Source: UBA7672 sp965229115 (GTDB lineage Bacteria > Pseudomonadota > Alphaproteobacteria > Caulobacterales > Hyphomonadaceae). Taken from it: a stretch of DNA of 64,000 nucleotides. Of the stretch, positions 1 to 6,579 are shown piece after piece. The stretch covers positions 4,457,623-4,521,622 of the forward strand of contig CBDDIR010000003.1 in the NCBI GenBank assembly GCA_965229115.1, written 5' to 3'. The notes under the pieces were generated by a model that saw nothing but the letters and a program-made list of their open reading frames with translations, was not told where the DNA came from and did not search any database. Numbering within the stretch: the stretch's first letter is position 1; the number at the start of each line of letters is the position of its first letter. The translations under genes and the position numbers were made by a program.

Positions 1-252
1 GGACCAGTTGTAAAACGAACAACGAAATCAATGGTCCGAGGACGTGGATCAACCGTCCGTTTTTATGTACGCGCGAAACGCGTTGAGTTATAAGGTTCGT
101 ATCGAGCGCACCTCGGGAGTGCACCCCGTAGTGCTCGATGTCCGCGGCGACTTTACAAGCCGCGTTTGTGCAACAGGGTCTCCGGAGACGGGACCGCGAA
201 TTTTTCATCATGAACCCGATCTCTGAGACGCCTCCATTTGAGGAAGTCTCTG

Positions 253-459
253 ATGTTTGTCTGCTACGACGTTCACGAGTGTTCCCGCTCGTTGGGCGTG
301 TCCACATCTACGCTCGCGAGATGGCGAGTGACCGGCGAAGGGCCGACCTTTCACAAGATCGGTCGGCGGGTGATGTATCAAGTTGTCGAGGTGGAGGGCT
401 GGGTACAGCGCCATGCGTTTAGTTCCACGAGCCAGTACCAGCGTGGGACGACACCATGA
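253..459 (+). CDS. Excisionase/AlpA-like helix-turn-helix protein
   Basis: A 68-residue protein. An N-terminal helix-turn-helix (about residues 3-25, with SLGVSTSTLARWR) is followed by a short wing containing KIGRRVMY, the layout of MerR/excisionase-type DNA-binding proteins of mobile elements. The ATG at 253 has GAGGAAG about 6 bases upstream and is preferred over an in-frame TTG at 238. Its TGA overlaps the next ATG (ATGA at 456-459), so it is translationally coupled to the HUH protein. It probably directs excision or regulates the island; which of these cannot be told from sequence. Confidence 0.65.
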   Translation: MFVCYDVHECSRSLGVSTSTLARWRVTGEGPTFHKIGRRVMYQVVEVEGWVQRHAFSSTSQYQRGTTP

Positions 460-932
460 TTGGCCAGAAACTGAAAGGTGCCTACCTCGACTGGTTCAAC
501 CGAGTAAAGCCAGAGGTGGCGTTTACGGGAACCGCCAAGCAAGGACGTTCGTCGCTGTTAGGGCATCCGCAGCTTGTCTCCGTCGAAGCGCTTTCGATCA
601 ACACGGCGTTGGTGATGGAAAGAGTGTCCCGCGATCTTCTCGGACGGCGAGCAGTGCGACAAGGCGAACGATTGCGGTACTGCGGATGTGTTGAGGGAGA
701 TCCGAGAACAGATAAACGGATGCACGTTCATCTGGCTGTGTCTGGAATTCCGCAGGGCTCGATGTGGGACTCAGTGGTCGACGCACTTGAGTCTCGATGG
801 CGCGCCAGTCACTGGGGCTACAAGGAGGTAGCTGCGACACCGCTTCAGCCAGACGACGGCGTACGGTGGTGCAGATACATGCTGAAGGAGTTTGATGGCA
901 ACAAAACCGAAAGGTGGTTCGCCAACTTCTAG
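456..932 (+). CDS. Small HUH-type replication initiator/relaxase-like protein
   Basis: A 158-residue protein. RMHVHLAV (about residues 86-93) fits a HUH metal-binding motif (His-hydrophobic-His), and WCRYMLKEF near residue 137 supplies a Tyr-x-x-Lys arrangement like the catalytic motif of rolling-circle Rep proteins. Spacing and size fit a minimal Rep of phage or plasmid type, which nicks one strand and becomes covalently attached through Tyr. It overlaps the excisionase-like gene by 4 bp. The family was assigned by motif only; a degenerate Rep or a plasmid mobilisation protein are alternatives. Confidence 0.55.
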   Translation: MIGQKLKGAYLDWFNRVKPEVAFTGTAKQGRSSLLGHPQLVSVEALSINTALVMERVSRDLLGRRAVRQGERLRYCGCVEGDPRTDKRMHVHLAVSGIPQGSMWDSVVDALESRWRASHWGYKEVAATPLQPDDGVRWCRYMLKEFDGNKTERWFANF

Positions 933-946
933 ATAGATACACAAAT

Positions 947-998
947 GGCGAGGACTCGGCTCTAGCGGTAACGAGGTCCCAGGGGTCCAATCCTCGCC
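947..998. repeat. Imperfect stem-loop downstream of the HUH gene
   Basis: GGCGAGGA (947-954) pairs with TCCTCGCC (991-998) around a 36-base loop, 15 bases after the HUH gene stop. No T-run follows, so it is not a classical terminator. A hairpin beside a HUH gene could be a nick or origin site, but no nick motif was identified. Confidence 0.3.
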
Positions 999-1056
999 GG
1001 TCGGCTTTCCAGCAGGGCTTCGTGATCGGCCCCCACCGAGTGGTCCAAGTCGATTG

Positions 1057-1974
1057 TTAGTTCATTGCTCGCTCTGATGCTAGCCGGAGCATGGCTGGCG
1101 GAGCGCTTGCGCGACGCGGAGCCGGCCATGCTCCGGCTAGCGTCGGCATGAAGACCTCCGGGGCCGGGGCGCGATATCCAAGCGATGCATGAGGACGCAC
1201 GGCGTTGAAGTGACGACGCCAGCTCTCGATCACGACACGGGCTTCAGCGAGTGAGTAGAAGATCTCGCCATTGAGAAGTTCATCGCGCAATCGCGCATTG
1301 AAGGACTCGACGAAGCCGTTCTCCCACGGACTGCCGGGCGCGATGTAGGCGGTCCTGGCGCCTACTGCCGCGATCCACTCCTGCACTGCCTGGGCGATAA
1401 ATTCGGGCCCGTTGTCTGAACGAACATGTTCGGGCACGCCACGCGTGATGAAGAGATCAGACAACACGTCGATGACGTCGATCGACTTCAGCTTTCGTTC
1501 GATGCGGATGGCGATGCATTCATGCGTGAACTCATCGACGACATTGAGCATCCGGTACTTCCTCCCCTCATGGGTGCGGTCTTCGACGAAGTCGTAAGAC
1601 CAGACATGGTTGCGGCGCTCCGCCCGGAGGCGGATGCACGATCCATCGCTGAGCCATAAACGGCTGCGTTTTGGCTGTTTCTGAGGAACCTTCAGTCCCT
1701 CCTGCCGCCAGATCCGCTCGACCCGCTTGTCGTTCACGACCCAGCCCGCCGTGGATCGCAGCAGGGCTGCGATCTTCCGGTAGCCATAGCGGCCGTACTG
1801 CCTGGCCAGCTCGACAATGTCGGCGGTCAGTCGTTCCTCGTCGTCATGGCCCCGCGGCCGCTTGCGCTGCGTGGAGCGATGTTGTCCGAGCACACGGCAG
1901 ACCCGGCGCTCGGACAGTCTCAGCTCCGACCTGACATGGTCGATGCAGGCGCGGCGACGCGCGGGGCTCAGAAG
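1057..1974 (-). CDS. IS3-family transposase OrfB (DDE catalytic part)
   Basis: About 305 codons are read in the -1 frame relative to orfA, starting at the slip site. An HTH_21 segment (YGYRKIAALLR) is followed by the rve integrase core: the first Asp is in WSYDFVEDR, the second in VRSDNGPEF, and the Glu in ENGFVESFNARLRDE, giving the DDE triad of strand transfer. The C-terminus (after SLGYRAPAPEVF) runs into an extra tail of about 30 residues encoded across the palindrome 1079-1141, which is unlike a typical OrfB end. An internal start at 1893 is possible, but the product is normally an OrfAB fusion. Confidence 0.85.
   Translation of the reverse strand, partial: LLSPARRRACIDHVRSELRLSERRVCRVLGQHRSTQRKRPRGHDDEERLTADIVELARQYGRYGYRKIAALLRSTAGWVVNDKRVERIWRQEGLKVPQKQPKRSRLWLSDGSCIRLRAERRNHVWSYDFVEDRTHEGRKYRMLNVVDEFTHECIAIRIERKLKSIDVIDVLSDLFITRGVPEHVRSDNGPEFIAQAVQEWIAAVGARTAYIAPGSPWENGFVESFNARLRDELLNGEIFYSLAEARVVIESWRRHFNAVRPHASLGYRAPAPEVFMPTLAGAWPAPRRASAPPAMLRLASERAMN
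1079..1141. repeat. Long palindrome in the 3' end of orfB
   Basis: Two 21-base arms (1079-1099 and 1121-1141) are inverted copies with one mismatch, separated by 21 bases. The arm contains CCAGCCATGCTCC on the minus strand, a 13-mer that also occurs beside the palindrome at 49703-49724. It lies inside the last codons of orfB. It could be a REP-like element or a transcription-blocking hairpin for the IS. Confidence 0.6.
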
Positions 1975-2246
1975 TTTCCCTTGGCGGCTTCCGACAGGAT
2001 CAGCTTGTCCAGCGTCAGATCCGACACCGCCTTGCGCAGCCGCTGGTTCTCCAGCTCAAGATCCTTCATGCGCTTGACCTGATCGGTCTTCAGGCCGCCA
2101 AACTCAGATCGCCATCGATAGTAGGTGACGTCCGTGACCCCGATCGACCGCACCGCATCGGTCACTGACTGGCCCTGCGAGACCAGCACATCAACCTGCC
2201 GGAGCTTCGCAACAATCTCCTCCGGCTTGTAACGCTTCCTTGCCAT
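1968..2246 (-). CDS. IS3-family transposase OrfA
   Basis: A 92-residue protein with an N-terminal helix-turn-helix (KPEEIVAKLRQVDVLV, then TDVTYYRWRSEFGG) and a C-terminal leucine-zipper-like helix (LELENQRLRKAV). This is the standard DNA-binding and dimerisation half of IS3 transposases. It ends KGNF-stop, with the slippery heptamer immediately before the stop. The start ATG at 2246 is supported by the conserved MARKRYKPEEI beginning. Confidence 0.9.
   Translation of the reverse strand: MARKRYKPEEIVAKLRQVDVLVSQGQSVTDAVRSIGVTDVTYYRWRSEFGGLKTDQVKRMKDLELENQRLRKAVSDLTLDKLILSEAAKGNF
1974..1980 (-). promoter_or_regulatory. Programmed -1 frameshift heptamer of the IS3 element
   Basis: On the minus strand the bases read G GGA AAC in the orfA frame, the X XXY YYZ pattern, two codons before the orfA stop. 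A -1 slip enters the orfB frame (LLSPARRRA and onward) and makes the OrfAB transposase. The phase was checked codon by codon. Confidence 0.7.
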
Positions 2247-2306
2247 CCACCTACTCCATCCGCTCCAAAAACATATCTAAGTGCGGACCACTTCAAAGGG
2301 GGCGGA

Positions 2307-3542
2307 TCATGCGTCTGATCGCGAACCTAGACTGATTTGTTCTACAGGTTCCGGAACCAGGGCAATTTCTCTCTTAAGTGTAGTGGAGCGTCTCTTCGAC
2401 ATCTCCATTTCCATTTCTCGTCCGACAAGCTCAGCTGCTTTCAAAGCGGTCTCGTCGCCAATGTGTGCATAACGCTCGGCCGTCCTTGCTTGAGCATGGC
2501 CGAGCGTTTTCGCAATCAGATGCGTTGAGAGTCCAGCCAGGACACCCCATGACGCGTGCGTGTGTCTCAGATCGTGAATTCGGAAATCGCTGATGCCGGC
2601 CAGAGCCAGAACCTTTTTGAACGGCTTCTTCAGATTGTGGAAATGATCGCCCGGCTTTAGACCTGGAAACACGAACGGGTTGCCGTGCATGCGAGGCATC
2701 TTCCGAAGAAGTTCCAGCGCTGGTTGCGACAAGAACAATTTCCGCGGCCCAGTTTTGCTGTCAGGTAGATGCACGGTCTTGGTCGCGAAATGGATGTACT
2801 CCCATTTCATCGACAGAAACTCCTCTCGCCGAGCTCCAGTCAGTAGAGCGAAACGAATGGCCGGAGCGACGATAAAATTCATCGAGCCGTCCTGCTCGAT
2901 CTGATCTAGGACTGAATCAAGTCGCTCGAACTCATCCCGCGATAGAAAGCGCTCGCGGGCTTTTCCAGCATACTTCCGAACGCCTTTGCAGGGGTTGGTG
3001 TGTGGATCACGCTGCTGCTGACGTTCGGCCTCGTTGAAGACCGCTGCCAACAGGCTCACTGTTCGATTTGCTGCTCCAGGAGTTTTCGCCCTGGTGTTTA
3101 TCCACGCCTGCACGTCGGACTGCCGAATGTCGGTGAGTGGCAGCTTACCCAGGGTAGGACGGACATGGGTGTCGTAATAGGAGCGCTCCATGTCCTTTGT
3201 GCTCTGTTTCTTTTTCGCGGAACAACCGTAAACGATCCAGAAGTCGTTCAGCGTTTGGCGAACTCTTGCAGATTGCTTCTCAGCCGATGGATCACCGCCC
3301 TGTGCGATTCGGACCTTCCATTCGATAGCGATTTTTCGCGCTTGATCGACGGTCAAGTCGCCATACGTCCCGATCGTTGGCTTGCGCTGCCTACCGTTGG
3401 CGTTCCGGTATTTCAGGAAGAACGTCTTCTTTCCTGACGGGGCGGTTTTGATTGCGAAGCCGCGAATTTCTGTATCGAAGCATATAAGATCGTGCGCAGT
3501 GGGCGTGATCGAGTCGATGAGCTTCTTGGTTATCTTCGGCAT
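2307..3542 (-). CDS. Tyrosine site-specific integrase
   Basis: A 411-residue protein. The N-terminal DUF4102-type arm-binding domain (about residues 1-90, with DTEIRGFAIK and KKTFFLKYR) is followed by a SAM-like core-binding domain and a C-terminal catalytic domain. The catalytic residues are visible: Arg in LTGARREEF, His/Arg in HDLRHTHAS, His in LGHAQ and the nucleophile Tyr in AERYAHIG. The ATG at 3542 (MPKITKKLID) is preferred over longer in-frame starts because it begins the conserved domain. It should catalyse integration of this island into tRNA-Val. The IS3 copy lies just 3' of the gene and leaves it intact. Confidence 0.92.
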   Translation of the reverse strand: MPKITKKLIDSITPTAHDLICFDTEIRGFAIKTAPSGKKTFFLKYRNANGRQRKPTIGTYGDLTVDQARKIAIEWKVRIAQGGDPSAEKQSARVRQTLNDFWIVYGCSAKKKQSTKDMERSYYDTHVRPTLGKLPLTDIRQSDVQAWINTRAKTPGAANRTVSLLAAVFNEAERQQQRDPHTNPCKGVRKYAGKARERFLSRDEFERLDSVLDQIEQDGSMNFIVAPAIRFALLTGARREEFLSMKWEYIHFATKTVHLPDSKTGPRKLFLSQPALELLRKMPRMHGNPFVFPGLKPGDHFHNLKKPFKKVLALAGISDFRIHDLRHTHASWGVLAGLSTHLIAKTLGHAQARTAERYAHIGDETALKAAELVGREMEMEMSKRRSTTLKREIALVPEPVEQISLGSRSDA

Positions 3543-4124
3543 CGTTCCTGGGCGTTTGTTACTCAGGTCAGATGTAACACTCGGGGTCGGAAAGAACACA
3601 AATTTGGAGCGTTAATCCCACCTGATGACGCATTGATATCAATAATGTTTTTGCGTTCTGTGGGGCGTGGCGTGGCGTGTCGTGGCTTTTTTTGTCGCCG
3701 TTGCCACTTCGAGCCGAAAGAGTCTTGGAAACTCTTCGCCTTCGGCGCGGATACGAGTGATGAGAACCTGCGCTCACTCAAAGTGGATTTCAGGCTGGTC
3801 AGACACTCAATTTCCAGAGTTGCTCGCAGTCAGAATTTTGCGAGGTATCGGAGTCGATGCGTGAACGACCGCACGCCATTTAGCTCGTCCCAGCAAGAAC
3901 GACGGGCATCTAGCCACAAAACACAACAACATGGGTTGCCGTAGAGGAACTGACACCGCGCAGGCTATTGTCCCTCCGCGGGCGAGTTCGTGGGTGACTT
4001 GAATGCTCGTGCAACGTGGTCAAGTATTCGGAGCACGAACGCGGGCTTAATGCCGAGTTAATCATAGCGGCTGATCGTGCAGGAGTCAGAAGTTCATCGG
4101 TTCTGACACGTTGGGGAGACGTCG
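3543..4124. other. Intergenic region between integrase and cargo
   Basis: The stretch has no convincing gene; the short frames here lack domain signals and ribosome sites. It has lower GC than its surroundings, must hold the divergent promoters for the integrase and the rightward cargo genes, and may contain integrase arm sites, none of which could be pinned down. A good ribosome site (GGGGAGA) precedes the next gene. Confidence 0.5.
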
Positions 4125-4478
4125 ATGCGCAAGCCCGCCCTTGTTAGGGCGATCTTCGCTGAACTCAGGAGCAGTCTCGGGCCGGAGGTGTCGGCAGGGG
4201 ACGCGCTGCGCCTTGCTCACGTCATTTTGAGGGCTTATCTCGAAGAAGCTAACTCGATTCCTGATTTTGGACGGCCCGGCGAAAGCAGGGCCTTCTGTAC
4301 GTTGCCAGTGGACGTTGCGATGAGCGATGGTGGCTGGCGTGTACTAGATTTCGAAATTTCACGGCGTGCTACCGTGGACGAGCTCGATATCGGGGGATTG
4401 CGGCGGCTTCGACCTTTCATCGAGAAGTATCTAGGCGAGACATGGCAGCATCAGAATTCTCCTCCGGCTCAGCTTTAG
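4125..4478 (+). CDS. Hypothetical island protein
   Basis: A 117-residue protein not recognised as any family. It has no signal peptide or membrane segment; the N-terminal half looks helical (LVRAIFAELRSSLG, then ALRLAHVILRAYLEEA) and the rest is mixed (GGWRVLDFEISRR). TTGGGGAGAC provides a ribosome site 5-8 bases before the ATG. It overlaps the following gene by 37 bp and so belongs to the same transcript as the helicase. Confidence 0.6.
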   Translation: MRKPALVRAIFAELRSSLGPEVSAGDALRLAHVILRAYLEEANSIPDFGRPGESRAFCTLPVDVAMSDGGWRVLDFEISRRATVDELDIGGLRRLRPFIEKYLGETWQHQNSPPAQL

Positions 4479-4723
4479 CCGCCAAAGAACACATGGTGTC
4501 GGGCAAACCACTGACACGGCTCGAAGCTATCGTGCTGTTTGGCGTCTCGAATTTGCCAGAGCTAGTTTATGAGCTTCGCCATCAACTCAAATACATCGTG
4601 AAGAGTCGGAAGGTTAGTTATGCTGCGGCGATGGTTCGCGTGAATCAACACGCTACGTTGATTCCGCCACCCAACTTGCCGATCCGAGAAATTCAGTTGA
4701 CGGAGTATTGGGTAAGCAAATGA
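4442..4723 (+). CDS. Small HTH-like island protein
   Basis: A 93-residue protein. Residues 21-90 (LTRLEAIVLFGVSNLPELVYELR, then a KSRKVSYAAAMVRVN segment) resemble the short winged-helix domain of phage and island proteins that decide 'which gene starts where' in accessory regions. The start may instead be ATG 4493 (MVSGKPLTRLE), since the first 17 residues are low-complexity and overlap the preceding gene. Its TGA overlaps the helicase ATG (ATGA at 4720-4723), indicating translational coupling. Confidence 0.6.
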   Translation: MAASEFSSGSALAAKEHMVSGKPLTRLEAIVLFGVSNLPELVYELRHQLKYIVKSRKVSYAAAMVRVNQHATLIPPPNLPIREIQLTEYWVSK

Positions 4724-6576
4724 GGCGCTCGTTCTCGAAGCGTCAGCGTTTGATTCTGGCTTTGATATCGGGAGGGCGGTGCCGTGATTGCGACAAACGC
4801 CTCTCGCCTGACTACCACGCCGATCATGTTCGACCATTCTCGCGATCAGGCGCGACGACGCTCGTGAACGGCCAAGCGCTGTGTCCAGCGTGCAATTTCA
4901 AGAAGGGGGCTAAGATGCTGACACTCAGGCCGTGGCAACAGGCTGCTTTGGATAAGGCGGCGAAGTGGCTGATAGACAAAGGTGAGGACAAGCATTTCCT
5001 TATCAATGCTGCCCCCGGAGCCGGCAAAACAATCGCCGCGTGTGTCATTGCGCAAAGACTCTTTGACGGCGGATACATTGACCGCGTGGTCGTCATCGCG
5101 CCGCGATCTGAGGTGGTGAAGCAGTGGGCGCGTGACTTCAAGTTTGTCACGAACAAGTTCATGGCAAAAGTCACGAGCGAGGATGCTTCCTCATTTGACA
5201 CGGATCTGTGCGCGACGTGGGCGGCCGTACAAGGACTACAAGACGGCTTCCAGGCGCTCTGCAGGGAAGAGCGGGTGTTGGTGATCTGCGATGAACACCA
5301 TCACGCTGCGGTTCAGGCAGCTTGGGGTAACAGCGCAGACGCAGCGTTCAGCGATGCACGCTACGTCCTTGTTCTGACAGGCACACCGATTAGATCCGAC
5401 GGTAAGAAATCAATCTGGGTGGCGTATGACGACGCCGGCGAGATCAACCATCCTGAAGAGGGTACCTACTCACTGAGCTACGGAGAGGCTGTCGATCTCC
5501 TTTATTGCCGCCCGACAACGTTTCACCGTCACGAGGGAAAGTTCACCGTCGATCTCGAAGACGGGGAGCAGGTCCACGTCTCAGGCAAGTCGGCCGCAGA
5601 CCTTACTCCTACGCTCAAGCGAATCCCTGGGCTTCAACGTGCGCTAGAGTTTTTCAATCTTGCTCGTACTCCCCAGTACGAAGCTGACAACAAAACTCCG
5701 AAGGTCGATGGATACCAAGGTACAATGCTGGAGTGGGCCAGCGCGAAGCTAGATGACCTTCGTCTAAGGATGCCGAATGCGGGCGGTCTCGTCATAGCCC
5801 CGACCATCGAAGTCGCGAACTACTTTGTGAAGCTGATCGAGCTCGTTGAAGGCGAGGCCCCGGTCATCGTGCACAGCCAAATGCAGAATGCTGATCAGAA
5901 GATTGAGGCGTTCAGATATACAGAACGCAGATGGTTGGTGTCCGTGGCCATGATTTCTGAAGGCGTGGACATTCCTAGGCTTCGCGTACTCATCTATCTG
6001 CCGAGCGCTCTGACTGAACTGGCATTTAGGCAAGCCATTGGCCGTGTGGTTCGAACGGCCGGCCCAGAAGATGACACACGCGCTTATGTTGTAATGCCGT
6101 CCTTCCAGATTTTGGAGGACTTCGCGCGACGCGTCGAAGAAGAAATGTCTCAACAAGCTCGCAGCGATGCCGGTCCGCCAAAGACCAAGCGCTGCCCCAG
6201 TTGCGCTACAGAGTGCAAGTTGGGCGACAAATTCTGCGAGACGTGCGGCTTCGAGTTTCCGCAAGCACCTCCTCGGTTCAAGCCTTGCGGGAAATGCAAT
6301 GGTCTCAACACGATGGCAGCTAAGACGTGCCAGCATTGCGGTGAGAAGTTCGGGGCAAACTTTGTGCTGTCGCTAGATGAAGCGCTACGCTCAGGTGCCA
6401 TCGTTCGAGGAATGGATATCGACGAAAGCGAAGTAGTTGAAGCCGAGGGCATGGCGGCGGCTGTTCGTAATCTCGTGCTTACCAGTGGCGATGCCAAGTT
6501 GGTGAAAGTCTTGCGACAACTACCAGAGGAAAGCTACGCGCGCTTGAAGCGCCTGATGAGCGGCGAAGAAGAATAG
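4720..6576 (+). CDS. HNH nuclease - SF2 helicase - double zinc ribbon fusion protein
   Basis: A 618-residue protein. Residues about 20-60 form an HNH module framed by Cys pairs (CRDC, then ADHVRPFSRSG, N in LVNGQALC, and PACNFKKG). About residues 70-460 are a superfamily 2 helicase: Walker A APGAGKT, a DEHH box, LTGTP (motif III) and QAIGRVVRT (motif VI). The C-terminus has two four-cysteine ribbons (CPSC/CETC and CGKC/CQHC) and a short helical tail. It should be an ATP-driven DNA translocase with a nuclease head. The ATG at 4720 is chosen over an upstream TTG because of the ATGA overlap. It ends 3 bp from the convergent methyltransferase gene, which suggests a restriction-type role. Confidence 0.85.
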   Translation: MRRSFSKRQRLILALISGGRCRDCDKRLSPDYHADHVRPFSRSGATTLVNGQALCPACNFKKGAKMLTLRPWQQAALDKAAKWLIDKGEDKHFLINAAPGAGKTIAACVIAQRLFDGGYIDRVVVIAPRSEVVKQWARDFKFVTNKFMAKVTSEDASSFDTDLCATWAAVQGLQDGFQALCREERVLVICDEHHHAAVQAAWGNSADAAFSDARYVLVLTGTPIRSDGKKSIWVAYDDAGEINHPEEGTYSLSYGEAVDLLYCRPTTFHRHEGKFTVDLEDGEQVHVSGKSAADLTPTLKRIPGLQRALEFFNLARTPQYEADNKTPKVDGYQGTMLEWASAKLDDLRLRMPNAGGLVIAPTIEVANYFVKLIELVEGEAPVIVHSQMQNADQKIEAFRYTERRWLVSVAMISEGVDIPRLRVLIYLPSALTELAFRQAIGRVVRTAGPEDDTRAYVVMPSFQILEDFARRVEEEMSQQARSDAGPPKTKRCPSCATECKLGDKFCETCGFEFPQAPPRFKPCGKCNGLNTMAAKTCQHCGEKFGANFVLSLDEALRSGAIVRGMDIDESEVVEAEGMAAAVRNLVLTSGDAKLVKVLRQLPEESYARLKRLMSGEEE

Positions 6577-6579
6577 GCG

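Larger units (their letters stand above)
1039..2292 (-). mobile_element. IS3-family insertion sequence
   Basis: Two minus-strand frames, an HTH orfA and a DDE integrase orfB in the -1 frame, are bracketed by AGTGGTCC (1039-1046) and its inverse (2285-2292). The outer few bases are only partly matched, and no 3-5 bp target duplication is visible, so the exact ends are uncertain by a few bases. Organisation, length of about 1.25 kb and the orfA/orfB sequences match the IS407-like branch of the IS3 family. It sits between the HUH gene and the integrase, so it is an insertion into the island. Confidence 0.85.

Noticed and set aside
963..1005. A tRNA-like T-arm near 980 in the island
   Set aside because: The sequence has GGTCCAATC rather than a TTC-type T-loop and no acceptor or anticodon arm; treated only as a stem-loop.
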